From Megaustenia siamemsis (lineage: Eukaryota > Mollusca > Gastropoda > Stylommatophora > Ariophantidae), in contig JAVIAB010000124.1 of NCBI GenBank assembly GCA_032433765.1, positions 92,622,845 through 92,686,844 of the forward strand: 64,000 nucleotides of DNA. The letters run 5' to 3'. Below are positions 32,284 to 44,639 of the stretch, piece after piece; position 1 is the first letter of the stretch; the number at the start of each line of letters is the position of its first letter. Under the pieces are notes generated by a model that had not been told where the DNA came from, did no database searches, and was given only the letters and a program-made list of their open reading frames with translations. Position numbers and translations under genes: made by a program.

Positions 32284-35200
32284 TTGTAAGGTGTTGCATA
32301 TAGGTTGACCCTGTAAGGTCCTGCTTATAGGATTGTCCCTGTAAGGTGTTGCTTATAGTATTGTCCCTGTAAGGTGGCTCTTATATGATTGTCCCTGTAA
32401 GGTGTTGCTTATAGTATTGTCCCTGTAAGGTGGCTCTTATATGATTATCCCTGTAAGGCTTTGCTTATAGTATTGTCCCTGTAAGGTGTTGCTTATAGGA
32501 TTGTCCCTGTAAGGTAGCTGTTATATGATTGTCCCTGTAAGGTATTGCATATAGGATTGGCCCTGTAAGGTCCTGCTTATAAGATTGTCCCTGTAAGGTG
32601 TTGCTTAAAAGGATTGTCCCTGCAAGATGGTGCATATAGGATTGTCCGTGTAAGGTGTTGCATATAGGATTGACCCTGTAAGGTGTTGATTATATGATTG
32701 TCCATGTAAGGTGTTGCTTATAGGATTGTCCCTGTAATATGTTGCATATAGGATTGACCCTTTAAGGTCCTGCTTATAGGATTGTCCCTGTAAGGTGTTG
32801 CTTATAGGATTGTCCCTGTAAGGTGTTGCTTTTAGGATTGTCCCTGTAAGGTGTTGCTTATAGTATTGTCCCTGTAAGGTGTTGCTTATAGGATTGTCCC
32901 TGTAAGGTGTTGCATATAGGATTGCCCCAGAAGGCCCTGCTTATAGGATTGTCCCTGTAAGGTGTTGCTTATAGGATTGTCCCTGTAAGGTGTTGATTAT
33001 AGTATTGTCCTTGTAATGTGTTGCTTACATGATTGTCCCTGTAAGGTCTGGCTTATAGTATTGTCCTTGTGAGGTGTTGCTTATAGTATTGTCCCTGTAA
33101 GGTGTTGGTTATAGAATTGTCCCTGTAAGGTGTTTCTTATAGCATTATACCTGTAAGGTGTTGCTTATAGTATTGTCCCTGTCATGTGTTGCTTAAAAGG
33201 ATTGTCCCTGTAAGGTGTTGCATATAGGATTGCCCCAGAAGGTCCTGCTTATAGGATTGTCCCTGTAAGGTGTTGCTTATAGGATTGTCCCTGTAAGGTG
33301 TTGATTATAGTATTGTCCTTGTAATGTGTTGCTTACAGGATTGTCCCTGTAAGGTCTGGCTTATAGTATTGTCCTTGTGAGGTGTTGCTTATAGTATTGT
33401 CCCTGTAAGGTGTTGGTTATATAATTGTCCCTGTAAGGTGTTTCTTATAGCATTATCCCTGTAAGGTGTTGCTTATAGTATTGTCCCTGTAATGTGTTGC
33501 TTAAAAGGATTGTCCATGTAAGGTGTTGCATATAGGATTGTCCCTGTAAGGTGTTGGTTATATTATTGTCCCTGTACGGTGTTTCTTAAAGGATTGTCCC
33601 TGTAAGGTGTTGCATATAGGATTGCCCCTTTAAGGTCCTGCTTATAGGATTGTCCCCGTAAGGTGTTGCTTATAGGATTGTCCCTGTAAGTTGTTGCATA
33701 TAGGATTGACCCTTTAAGGTCCTGCTTATAGGATTGTCCCCGTAAGGTGTTGCTTATAGGATTGTCCCTGAAAGGTTTTGCTTATAGGATTGTCCCCGTA
33801 AGGTGTTGCTTATAGGATTGTCCCTGTTAGGTGTTGCTTATAGGATTGTCCCTATCAGGTGTTGCATATAGGATTGTCCCTGTAAGGTCCTGCTTATAGG
33901 ATTGTCCATGTAGGGTATTGCTTATAGGATTGTCCCTGTAAGGTGTTGATTATAGTATTGTCCTTGTAATGTGTTGCTTATAGGATTGTCTCTGTAAGGT
34001 GTTGGTTATAGCATTGTCCCTGTGAGGTGTTGCTTATAGTATTGTCCCTGTAAGGTGTTGGTTATAGTAGTGTCCCTGTAAGGTGTTGGTTATAGAATTA
34101 TCCCTGTAAGGTGTTTCTTATAGCATTGTCCCTGTAAGGTGTTGCTTATAGCATTGTCCCTGTGAGGTGTTGCTTATAGTATTGTCCCTGTACGGTGTTT
34201 CTTAAAGGATTGTCCCAGTAAGGTGTTGCTTATAGTATTGTCCCTGTAAGGTGTTGCTTATATTATTGTCCATGTATGGTATTGCATATAGTATTTTCCC
34301 TGTAAGGTGTTTATTATAGTATTGTCCCTGTAATGTGTTGCTTATAGTACTGTCCCTGTAAGATTTTGCTTATATGATTGTCCCTCTAAGGTGTTGCTTA
34401 TAGTATTGTTCCTGTTAGGTGTTGCTTATATGATTGTCCCTGTAAGGTGTTGCTTATAGTATTGTCCATGTAAGGTGTTGGTTATAGTATTGTCCGTGCA
34501 ATGTGTTGCATATAGAATTGTCCTGGGGGTTGTGGTTATAGTATTGTCCCTGTAAGGTGTTGCTTATAGTATTGTACCTGTAAGGTGTTGCTTATATTAT
34601 TGTCCCTGTAAGGTGTTGCTTATAGTATTGTCCCTGTAATGTGTTTGTTATAGTATTGTTCCTATAATGTGTATCTTATAGGATTGTCCCTCTAAGGTTT
34701 TGCTTATAGTAGTGTTCCTGTAAGTTGTTGCTTATAGTATTGTCCCTATAAGGTGTTGGTTATAGAATTATTCCTGTAAGGTGTTGCTTATAGTATTGCC
34801 CCTATAAGGTGTTGCTTATAGTATTGTCCCTGTAAGGTGTTGGTTATAATATTGTCCATGTAAGTTGTTGCTTGTAGTATTGTCCATGTAAGGTATCGCT
34901 TATATTATTGTCACTGTAAAGTGTTGCTTATACCATTGTTCCTGTAAGGTGTTGCTTATAGTATTGTCCCTATAAGGTGTTGGTTATAGTATTGTCCCTG
35001 TAAAGTGTTGCTTATAGTATTGTCCCTGTAAGGTGTTGCTTATAGTATTGTCCCTGTAAGGTATTGGTTATAGCATTGTCCCTGTAAGGTGTTGGTTATA
35101 GTATTGTCCCTGTAAGGCGTTGCTTATACTATTGCCCCTATAAGGTGTTGGTTATAAATGTGTCCCTGTGAGGTGTTGCTTATAGTAGTGTCCCTATAAG

Positions 35201-35353
35201 GTGTTGCTTATTGTATTCCCTCTTTAAGGTGGTGCTTATAGGATTGTCTCTGTAAGGTGTTGCTTATATTATTGTCCCTATAAGGTGTTGGTTATAGAAT
35301 TGTCCCTGTAAGGTGTTGGTTATAGAATTGTCCCTGTAAGGTGTTGCTTATAG
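32284..35353. repeat. 28-bp minisatellite, about 110 units
   Basis: The consensus unit is attgtccctgtaaggtg plus ttgcttatagt. Variants at a few positions (gga/gta/gaa before ttgtccc, ttgc/ttgg/cctgc) give the array a mosaic texture. A 308-bp block of 11 units repeats: the rare variant attgccccag is at 32921 and 33229 with the same neighbours in order. No coding capacity is evident. Confidence 0.98.
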
Positions 35354-35401
35354 ATACACATGCCTTTCCCACCAAACAAACTGAAGCGAAAGGAAATGAC
35401 G

Positions 35402-35570
35402 AAAATGAACTGTACTACAATGGACAAGAAGTAGGGTTCGATCCCAACCGATGGGGTCAACGTTCATCCAACCTTTAAGGGGTACCGGATTTTTCTGGGA
35501 AAGTAAAGCGGCACGGGCATAATACCGACCACATTACCCCATAACTCATGTGCCGAAGGTCTTTAAAAGT
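35402..35570 (+). mobile_element. tRNA-derived SINE fragment (first family)
   Basis: This matches the SINE at 21107 from its middle: actacaatggacaagaag, gggttcgatcccaaccg (B box), then ggaaagtaaagcggcacggg and catgtgccgaaggtct. The A box is missing. It lies head-on against a second SINE. Confidence 0.8.
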
Positions 35571-35800
35571 AAAGGTAAAGTACGAGACTTGAACCGGCGT
35601 CTTAGCACGCGAGTTTCCACCTTAAGTGCTCGGTCGCCTATCCAGAAATGTTTGGAGATTTCTGTATAATGTCGCCTCAAGCATCGAAACTCAGATGCGA
35701 AGCAACATTCCTCACCTTCCCAGGGTAATTCCCGGGTAACCATTTCTGCCAACGGCTGGGTCGACCGCGGGTGTATTTTTTTTTCCAAACCTTTCGAAGA
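35571..35800 (-). mobile_element. tRNA-derived SINE, second family
   Basis: The minus strand reads gacccagccgttggcagaaatg at the 5' side, then ggataggcgaccgagcac (A-box-like), ccggttcaagtctcg (B box) and an actttta end. It has the same layout as 28310-28530. Confidence 0.7.
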
Positions 35801-35879
35801 ACGAGACAAAAGATTGAAAGAAAAATAGCAGACAAGCAAATTTAATTTGTTGAAGGTAAAGGAACACAAAAGCAGCCAT

Positions 35880-36870
35880 GTATACCTTAAGATCACTGGC
35901 AGAGAGAGCCTTTCAAGTGGAGAAAGGTATATGTCTATGTTTTATTGACTACACAAAAGCTTTCGATAAAGCAGTCATGAACAGATGATCAAGAACCTAC
36001 AAAATATAAATAAAGATAGTACAGATCTGATAGATAAAAATAGAACAATTGGAGGTCATAATATAATTAATGTAAGATATGTGGATGATGCAGTGTTAAT
36101 CGCTAAGAGTGAAACTGAGTTACAAGAAATGTTGGACATTATAGTGAAAGAAAGCAAAAATAAAGGAGTCAGCCTTAACAGCAAAAAGACAGAAATAATG
36201 GTAACAACAAAGAAAAAGACATCACCTCAGTGCAAAATAAAGACAAGTGAAACAATATTAAAACATGTAAATTTAAATATTTGGGAACTTTGTTAACCTC
36301 AGACAGAAGGTATACAAACGAGGGGAGATGCAGAATGGCTCAGACAAAAGCAGCTTTCTAAAAAAATGAGGAAGATACAATGCAATCTATTTTTGACAGT
36401 AGAAACATGAACAAGAGTTCTTAAATGTTATGTAGAGATAATCTTAACATGGATGTGAATCATGGACAATAGGACAATAGAAAAGAAAATCACTGGAGCT
36501 TGTAGAAATGTGGATTTACAGAAGAATGTTGAGAATACCATGGACAGCTAAGAAGAGTAATACAAATATTCTGAAAGAGGTCAGAGTAAAAAGAGAGCTA
36601 ATTTCCAATATTAGGAAGAAACAATCATAATTTTTTGGCCATGTAATGAGAAGAGAACAACTGGAATATATTGTGACAACTGGGAAAATTGAGGGTCCAA
36701 GAGATAGAGGGAAGCAAAGAGAAAAGATACCAGATAGCTTAAGAGAATGGCTTGTCAGAAGGTCAACAACAGAAATGATTTTTAAAAAAACTGTCGAGAT
36801 AGAAAGTTGTGGAGAAAATAGATCACCTACGCCAGCAGGCCCGGCACTTAATGATGATGAGTACAGATCT
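35880..36870 (+). pseudogene. LINE (family 1), RT end and C-terminus
   Basis: The plus strand has CFIDYTKAFDKA, a deletion, then IGGHNIINVRYVDDAVLIAKSE (catalytic YADD changed to YVDD) and LQEMLDIIVKESKNKG. After frameshifts follow RRMLRIPWTAKKSN, HVMRREQLEYIVTTGKIEG and DSLREWLVRRST, and the 3' end taatgatgatgag. It is the same family as 3756-5703, but with the far 3' end present. Confidence 0.85.
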
Positions 36871-36899
36871 GAGGATTATTAAACATATATATATATTGG

Positions 36900-37840
36900 G
36901 ACCAAGAATTACTATTTAGAATTGAAAACACACATGGGAAATATCAGCAAATAAGACAAGTGATCGACAGGGATGTGTGTTGTCACCAGAGTTATTTTCT
37001 ATGTACAGCAAAAATATTGTATATTCTATTGTGGACAAACATGTGATTTAAGTAGGGAGGAGAAGAGTAAACAAACTCAGATTGTATTGATAGGTAAAAA
37101 TCAACACGATCTACACAATCTATTGGCTGACATTGTGACAAAAAGTGAACAAATGGGGTTGACCCTCAACATTGAAAAAAAAAAATTATAATAATATAAA
37201 ATAAAACAAACAAACAAGAGTGTATAGTAAAACTAAATGAAAAAATATGAAACAAGTGATTAAATTCATATACTTGAGATCAGTAATAACATCAGATGGC
37301 ATAGGCACAGCAGAAATCAGAAGCAAAATAAAACAAAGACATAATTCCATCGCATGAAAAACATCACATGTAACGAATCATTATCAATTAATGTTGGAAA
37401 ACGTGTCGTCGAGTGCTATATCGAATCTGTTCTACTATAAGGAAGTGAGTCATAGACTGTAGGTAAGACAACACAAAGAACATTAGAGGCAGCTGAGATG
37501 TGGTTAATAAGAAGAATGACACACATTCCATGAATATCAAATATTACAAATGGAGAATGTTTAACACGAGTTGGAGAAACCAGAAATGTCATAAAAAGCA
37601 TAAGAAAGAGACAATCGACATTTATTAGGGATGTCCCGCAAAAAATCAGGCATTGACAATCCTATTACAGTAGGCAGAATGAATGGGAAAAAAAGAGCAA
37701 AAAAAAAAAAAAAGATAAAATAATGAACACCTTAACCCAATGGTATAATAAAAGACCACCTACTCAAAATATGACAAGTAAGTAGGACCAAATGAAATGG
37801 AGAGAGATGATCGCATAAGTCACCGGCATGGCACTTGATG
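36900..37840 (+). mobile_element. LINE RT and C-terminal fragment (family 4)
   Basis: Frames in plus order give RQGCVLSPELFSMYSKNI, a lost YADD region, KINTIYTIYWLT, VNKWG, ISNITNGECLTRVGETRNV and WREMIA..TGMALDD. Stops abound. It ends tgatgattataatga. Confidence 0.65.
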
Positions 37841-37968
37841 ATTATAATGATGTGGTCATGGTCTGACGTAAACGCGCCATGAAGAAGTCAGTTGCAGACC
37901 CAGAGATCACTACACGAGCTCACAGTAGTATGTGATGTTAAAGTGCACATGGGAATCCTTACCTTTCG

Positions 37969-38192
37969 ATTCAGACATCACAAACATGACATTATCTTAT
38001 ATTCAGACATCACAAAAAAGACATTATTGTATATTCAGACATCACAAACATGACATTATCTTATATTCAGACATCACAAACATGACATTATCTTATATTT
38101 AGACATCACAAACATGACATTATCTTATATTCAGACATCACAAACATGACATTATCTTATATTCAGACATCACAAACATGACATTTTCTTAT
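37969..38192. repeat. 32-bp tandem array, 7 units
   Basis: Units attcagacatcacaaacatg plus acattatcttat start at 37969 and every 32 bp to 38161. It lies 39 bp beyond the GPCR stop codon, so it would be in the 3' UTR. Confidence 0.97.
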
Positions 38193-38231
38193 ATTCATAA
38201 TTTGCTATTTCCTGATCATACTAAAGCTTGT

Positions 38232-38825
38232 TTATTGACTTCGTACAAAAAAAGAACAGAATGCATTTCTGTAGTTGCTGCTCATGTTATAGTAAATGAA
38301 AATATTCATTGCAGAGTTTACACTCTCCATAATGTAGCCAATTCCACCTATCATCATTGACATATTGATATACTTCCCGTTCATTGCTAAATCTGGAACA
38401 AATGCTGCTGACAACTGAATAATAGTGACCGGAACAAAACAAACAATAAACAAAATGGAAACCATTATAATCATTTTGCTGGCCTTCTGATTACGAACCA
38501 CGGCTCTGTCATTCTGTGAACTGGTGGTGGTTTTCTGTCTCCACTGTGATTGTTTTTGTAGTTGATATGAAAGTATGGTGGCACATACAACTATGATCAC
38601 AAATGAACTAAAAGGAATAATAAAACCATTAATTGTGAATGTAATCATCTCAACGTGCCGTCGATCTGTAGTGGAAACAATTCTTACAATAGTTTTATTT
38701 CTTAAAGGTGAAAACACTGTACCCAATCTAGCGACAGCGTACACTGGGGAGCCTGTCATGTAGAAGATGATGAACACACTAACGATGATCACAATCGTTC
38801 GCTTCGGTGTAATGAGGCTTTTTAT
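38232..38825 (-). CDS. GPCR exon 3 (TM4-TM7)
   Basis: The acceptor tatcatttcag ends at 38826. The exon opens in phase 0 with IKSLITPKRTI (loop 2), TM4 VIIVSVFIIFY, an extracellular loop 2 with SPLRNKTIVR (one N-glycosylation sequon), TM5 FIIPFSSFVIIVV, and a basic loop 3 (QKQSQWRQK). TM6 is MIIMVSILFIVCFVPV, TM7 ends NIFIYYNMSSNYR, and the tail is short. It is fully open, unlike the paralogue at 23949. Confidence 0.9.
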   Translation of the reverse strand: MKSLITPKRTIVIIVSVFIIFYMTGSPVYAVARLGTVFSPLRNKTIVRIVSTTDRRHVEMITFTINGFIIPFSSFVIIVVCATILSYQLQKQSQWRQKTTTSSQNDRAVVRNQKASKMIIMVSILFIVCFVPVTIIQLSAAFVPDLAMNGKYINMSMMIGGIGYIMESVNSAMNIFIYYNMSSNYRNAFCSFFVRSQ

Positions 38826-41800
38826 CTGAAATGATATAGAATCAAGTACAAGAAATGTCGCAAAGGTATAATATACGTTCATAAAATGAACAAGTATGTT
38901 GGTCTGATTTATACTTACACACGTGTACTCTTATAAAGGAAATCTGTTTTTTTTTTCATTCAATGAATGTGCTCTTCCTTCCCAGCAATCAACATTTGCT
39001 GTACATCTCTATCAAGCAAGCTTTACGTACTGGACAGTATGTGTCTGTGGTACTTCAAAACATCATGATTGGGATGAAGTGTGTCTGTGGTCCTTCAAGC
39101 AGCTCGAACTGAGCGGTATGCACACGATATTTGTAGAACTGAACGAACTTGGCAGTGCATGTTTGGGGTTCTCAAATCGTCACGAACTGGACGGTTCGTG
39201 TCTATTTTCTTTCTAATTTCTTTTAGAAGGTCGTTCAGGACTTTTCATCATTGGGTGCCACGCTCGGAAGAGTTGGGTATCATGTCTCTTCATCTCTCTA
39301 ATATAACATCTTCTTCTTTTTCTTACCGTTCTCATTTGCCTTTCAGCATCTGGTTTGATGTTCTCGCAACGTTTATTTAAGGCTCGTTGTGTTGTGCTTT
39401 GATCACTCTGCGTTGTCACGTGGCCAAACCATTGTATCTGTTGTTTCTTTATATATTCTATAGTGGTGGTTATTCCTACCTTTTTCTCAGTTTTCATTTA
39501 TGATCTTTGTGTCAGGCTTTTCCCTCTCATTCGTTAACACATTTCATCTCAGTTGATGTTATTTTTTCTTATTGTTCTTGCATCTAGAGTCCAGGTCTGG
39601 TATTGGCAGCACAACGTTGGGATGAAGATGGTATTGTAGAGTGCTCGTTTTACTTCCAGAGTTATTTTCTTGTTGGACAATAGTGATGATATCTGCGCAG
39701 TGATTTGACAAGCCTGTTGCATATGCCATTGTTTTACAACCTCACTGTTTTTTTTTACCCCTTACTGTGTTGTTAAATTGCTGCACATCTCCTTTCAGTG
39801 TCTTCCTCTGCATCTTTTAACACTATTTGCCTACAGCTGATGGCCAAACCTTCATTCTATAGTTGTTGTTTTGCTGCAGTTTTGTAGTACTCATGAGTAT
39901 ATGTTGGTCTCCCGCATTCGCAATGAGCATTCTCTGAGAACTAGTGTTATGCCGCCTCTTTGACATGTCCTAAGTGTGAAGATCTTGGTGTGCTCACTAA
40001 TTGTGAGTCTATTTGTGTTTTGGATGGAAGACAACAACATTGCATCACTCCACTCTGAATTGATCATTAAATTATACCCTGTCAGTGTTACTAAACTGTT
40101 CCTTCAACTTTATAGTTTTACACACTCATTATATCCCATCTTACTTTTGTCAAGCCTTTTTTTGTCAACCCCTGACTTATTGACCACCACTGTTGCCAAT
40201 AACTATCTTATTCTATGAAAATCAATCTGTGTCTCGCTTCAAAATATCTATTAATTAACTAATTAGGATACACCATAGATACTTTCGCAATAAGTCAATC
40301 AATCGTATCTTTTTTGTGAAATCTTGAGTGACCAAGATAGACAATGGATTCACACTCATTCCTGCAGCTCCGAGATCTCGAATACAGTATCCACTGGTGA
40401 CAACTCGCATGTTCTACATCATATAACTAGTGTGCAACACAAACACAGATTATGTAACGGTATTTCTAAAACTCAGAACATGTCAGTATTAACGTCTCCG
40501 AAGTTACCATTAGATGCGGCCAGTACTCAGTACAAATATAAATTTATAATAGTATAGCTAATTTATGTTATTGGTTTCTTCAGTAAAATATGAACTTCTC
40601 AGTTGTGAATTATGATTGCGCTTCTTATACAGAACAAAAAAATCAATATTATTCTTTTATCGTTTCACAGAACTTCCAGTACATGCGTTCTTTTCACACC
40701 CGTCAGGACGTTAGTAAAATGGTTAATCGTAAAAGCTGTTCTATCGTAACATTCATCATCCTTATCATCAAGTACCAGGCCTGCAGGCGTAGGTATTATG
40801 TCTCTCAACAACTTTAGATCTCGACATATATTTATCATTTCCGTTGTTGACATTCTGCCAAGCACTTTTCTTAAGCTGTCTGGTATTTTTTCTCTTTGCT
40901 TCCCTCTATCTCTTCGTCTCTCAATTTTTCCAGTTGTTACAATATATTCCAGTTTTTCTCTTCTCATTACGTTGACAAAAAAAGATGATTGTTGCTTCCT
41001 AATATTGGAAATTAGCTCTCTTTTTGCTATGGCCTCTTTCTGAACATTTTCATTATTCTTCTTATCTGCCCATAGCATTCTCAACATTCTTCGGTAAAAC
41101 CACATTACTACAGTGATTTTTGTGTCTGTCCTATTGTCATTGATTCACATTCATATGTTAAGACTGGCTCTACATACCATTTAAGAACACTTTTTCTTGT
41201 TCCTATTGTCAAAAATGGATTGCATAGTATCTTCCTGATTTCTTTTGGAAAGCTGCTTTTGCCTGAACCATTCTGCATCCTACCTCCGTTGTACATCTTC
41301 CGACTGAGGTTAACAATCGTAACCTTATTCAATGCATACTTGTGATATGGAAGTTAATGTTTATTAATGTTCACTAAGGTATCTATCTATACACAGAGCA
41401 AATCTTTAAAAACATCACAGAGATGCTAGGTCTAAACATTAATGGAAAGATAATCAATAACCTAAGATATGCTGATGATACTCTACTACTATATTCTATA
41501 GCGAGGATTATTTCTTGCTATTTTCTCAGCTCTTCATTTTTGATCTTGTCTCTCAAGCTGTTTCCTTTCATTCGTCTAACACATTTAATATCAGTAGATG
41601 TTATTTTTACTATTGTTCATGCTTCTATGGTCCAGGCCTGGCATTGGTAGCACAGGATTAAGATTGTATAATGCAGTAATCGTTGTGCGTTTATAGTTAT
41701 TTCCTTGTTGGACAATAGTGGTGATAGCTGTCCAATAATGTGACAAGCTTTGTTGCATCTTGTGTCTATCTCTGTTCTTTCTGAATTGTCTTTGTCACTA

Positions 41801-44465
41801 GACTTCCCAGGTATTTAAATCCATCTACTTGTTATAGTTATTCAACCAATACTCTGCATTAATTATGTCAAAAGTCTGCTAAAGACGCTAAGCACCTTTG
41901 TGGTGTGTATGGAAGTGTTGCAGACAACAGGAGCACAGTAAGTCGCTGGGTCTGAGAATAAAAGAAACGGAAAGCGGATATACGAAGCTTCTTGGTGGCC
42001 ACAGCCACTAATGCAGAAATGTTGAAATGCGCGGAGAGCAGTATTTTTCCCTGGGGCATCATTGTTCAACAAATGGTCTTAAAGTTGTCATTTATCATTG
42101 GTAATGCAAATGCTATTGTAAGAACTCTCAGATTCTTAAAGGTTTGTGCAAGATGGATTCCACGAAATATCACAAATGAACCCCGATTGCAAAGAAATGC
42201 GAACTCTTCTGAATTTTTTAAGCTTTTCGATGTTGATTGAGATAACTTTTGGACTAAGTTTGTTAAAGGTGACGAAACCTGGGAACATCATTTTGAACCT
42301 TAGACAAAAAAAACAGTCAATGGAGTGGCATCATCCGCACTCACCACGAAGAAAGACATTCAAGATATCACCTTCAGCTGGAAAGGTGATGGTCACTGTA
42401 TTTTGTGATATTAAAGGTGAGATTGTTATGGATGTTATACCAAGAAGGTAGACAATCAATTCGCAAGGTTACATTAAGACATTGCAAAAAGTAAACCATG
42501 TTTTTTTCGCAGAATTTGGCCGCACAAAAATCCAGCAGACCTAATTCCCTTTCAAGACAATGCGCGCCCTCAAACAAGTCTGGCAACACGGAAAGCAGTA
42601 ACCAAGTTGAATTGTACTATACTCCCCCATCCACCATACAACCCTGATATAGTATCCTCCGATTTGCATCTCTTTAGTCCACCTAAAGATGCCCTCCGTA
42701 GAACAAGGTTTGAAGATGATGAAGGAGTGATTCGTGCAGCAAAGAAATGGCTACACGATCAAGACAAAGATTGGTACAGAATACATGCACTTGTTGCTCG
42801 CTGGCGTAAATCTATACAAGTGGATGAGGATTATGTTCATTGATACCTATGTTTACATAACATATCCACCAAATATATTATATAAACATTTAATACTTTT
42901 TGAATTAGCGGTTCCTGAGAAAATCGGCGGTGTGAATTACTTTCTTAATGCTCTAAGTATATAAATGCATTTATTTTATTCACTTGAACGTGATTACAAT
43001 TAACGGTAAATTCCTACCTTTAAAGGAGCAGTAATGCACAAACATCTCTCCACCATAATCCAGGCCGTGATACAACTACTAACTCTGGTGAAGGACAGAT
43101 GAGGCACCGCTGATGTAATGTAAACAACATCAATTGGATCAAATGATAGATCGGCTATCAGAACTGATAAAGTAACGTAAATTGATGTACAAGCCATCAT
43201 AATAAGACTGCCTAGATCAGACACTGCCAAACCTGAAAAAAAAATTCAAAAAAAGTATTTTTTTCACAAATATTTAACATACATATATGAAGGTCAATAT
43301 ATAATTTTTAAAATATTACAAATAAAACAAATGTTAGATTCTATCTTTGTTACAGCGGACGATTAAAACATGTTCAAAATTAAAATATGCAGGAAATATA
43401 GTGATAAACGTAAAGCAGTAGAAATGGACTCAAGATGCAACACAATTTATCTAATCATAGGACATATGTCATCACTATGTTAAACAAAGAAGTAACACCA
43501 GGGAGAGAAAGTGTTGTCCACGTGTTGTCTTCAAGTTGTCTATTTTGGGGTCAAATTTCGTTTATTATTTCTATGTAAAGTTCACATTCTTGAAAAAGAG
43601 GAAGGCCAAGAAAGACATGGATAAAGGGAATACTAGAGTCACTAGGAGGGATAACACTAGAAGAAGCCAACAGAAGAGAAAAGAATCGCAAATTGTATCT
43701 CCACTCGACGCCAACGGCAATGCAGATGGATAGAAGAAGAAGAGGTAGAAAGTTCACATGCTTACACTGGATTTGCATTTAAAATATTTGTTATGGATTG
43801 GCTGTTTGATATGCTCTGTTTTATAATCTATCTTCAATACGTAGAGCCAACCTCAGTAGTTGTGAGTAGACCACTTCGAGGTCGAAGATTAGGTTCTCCA
43901 TCTGTCTGGTGAATCTTGTTTTCCATGTAGTGCTATCGAACACATTCATTGTCTGTAAAGTAGTACATGTCTAATGTGCTTTTGTCTGTATCGTCGCCGA
44001 TCAGTGTGACACTCTCCATCTTCTAATGAGTCAGTAAATTGAGTCTACCTTTCCAAGTGCTTGTTGAATCTGATACAACCTGTGAGAAATTGGAGGTGTT
44101 CCAAGTGTCCATGTCAATTTTGGCTGATCAGGGAGTGTTCCTGAATATAACTTTGCAGAAAACTGGTGCGTTTGCAGGTTCGTATTGACCTATCATCTTT
44201 TAAAGTACAAAGATCAATACTTTAACATAAACTCTCACATTGTTTGCACATCCACCTACACTTGCACCTTTAAGTAAAAATACTTACCTAGAAGACTGAC
44301 ATTAACTGAATCCCCAAAGCCTTGTTTCGTAAAACACATAATGTTGATAATGTTTGTGACGATGCCAAAAATGTTCATTACCTGACACACAACACCATAG
44401 GTAGCACATGTATAAATCTGAATTGTTTTCTCACTTACGAGGAATATGTCTTCAGTAGAAGACAT
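38232..44465 (-). CDS. Chemosensory-type class A GPCR, 3 exons, 328 aa
   Basis: Complete gene model in copy B: exon 1 at 44288-44465, exon 2 at 43018-43232, exon 3 at 38232-38825. Coding lengths of 178, 215 and 594 bp sum to 329 codons including the stop; introns of 1055 and 4192 bp both follow GT-AG. The protein has seven hydrophobic segments. TM1 is around VCQVMNIFGIVTN, TM2 starts LAVSDLGSL, TM3 ends ITAWIMVERC, and TM7 has NSAMNIFIYYN in place of NPxxY. It should be a plasma-membrane receptor coupling to G proteins. The ligand cannot be told. Resemblance to expanded gastropod chemosensory receptors is from memory; a peptide receptor is the alternative. Confidence 0.85.
38826..39210. other. 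GPCR intron 2, no other feature
   Basis: A 97-aa plus frame near 38923 contains a loosely repeated motif (tgtgtctgtggt..ttcaa, several times at 39040-39200), probably a decayed repeat. Confidence 0.4.
39213..39640 (-). mobile_element. LINE C-terminal fragment (family 3)
   Basis: The minus strand reads KTEKKVGITTTIEYIKKQQIQWFGHVTT, ALNKRCENIKPDAERQMR, then a divergent end. It lies in the second GPCR intron in the same orientation as the gene. Confidence 0.75.
39641..40745. other. GPCR intron 2, no gene recognised
   Basis: Small frames on both strands without recognisable motifs or splice-flanked exons. Confidence 0.5.
40751..41340 (-). mobile_element. LINE C-terminus and 3' end (family 1)
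   Basis: The minus strand reads MWFYRRMLRMLWADKKNN, ISNIRKQQSSFFVNVMRREKLEYIV, then KREKIPDSLRK and a tail with ggcctggtacttgatgat. The part right of 41093 corresponds to 1-290 in copy A. Confidence 0.8.
41396..41850. mobile_element. LINE mosaic: YADD scrap (+) fused to family 3 tail (-)
   Basis: The plus strand 41396-41498 reads MLGLNINGKIINNLRYADDTLL. The minus strand beyond it is the family 3 C-terminus. It is the same join as at 296-750. Confidence 0.65.
41870..42843 (+). pseudogene. Dead mariner transposase (copy B)
   Basis: Paralogue of 770-1752. It keeps KGDETWEHHFEP (catalytic D present here), GKVMVT, FAEFGRTKIQQ, and an open tail LPHPPYNPDIVSSDLHLF, DALRRTRFEDDEGVIRAAKKWLHDQDKDWYRIHALVARWRK and VDEDYVH. 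The second aspartate region reads QDNARP-like only across a frameshift. It is non-functional and lies in GPCR intron 2. Confidence 0.85.
43018..43232 (-). CDS. GPCR exon 2 (TM2-TM3), copy B
   Basis: 215 bp, acceptor cag at 43233-43235 and donor gtagg at 43013-43017. Open: LAVSDLGSLIMMACTSIY to VERCLCITAPLK. It matches 1925-2139 in copy A with a few substitutions (for example MMA for TMI). Confidence 0.9.
43595..43755 (+). mobile_element. LINE C-terminal scrap (family 3), copy B
   Basis: The plus strand reads KAKKDMDKGNTRVTRRDNT in one frame and the family 3 tail (GRPRKTWIKGILESLG) in another. Lies in GPCR intron 1. Confidence 0.65.
44288..44465 (-). CDS. GPCR exon 1, copy B
   Basis: 178 coding bp from ATG 44465 (MSSTEDIFLVSEKTIQ) to CTAG|gtaagt at 44287. 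An in-frame upstream ATG (MNTLLT) exists at 44483. I prefer 44465 because all paralogous cassettes share the MSS start. TM1 is intact. Confidence 0.87.
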
Positions 44466-44639
44466 CGTCAACAATGTATTCAATAGATTTATTTAAAATA
44501 GCTTGCGATGAGTCAATAATAATGTAAAAAGCGTAAGGTAGCTAATGACTATTGTTGATGTGGAACGCGCCGCATATTGTTTCCAAATTCGATATATATA
44601 TATAACTTACAAATAAACCTCAGGATAGATTAAATTAAC

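Noticed and set aside
32284..35353. CRISPR-like regular repeats
   Set aside because: Units are contiguous with no unique spacers; it is a eukaryotic minisatellite.
40324..40557. 77-aa plus frame in the GPCR intron
   Set aside because: No motif, no splice context, no copy to test conservation.
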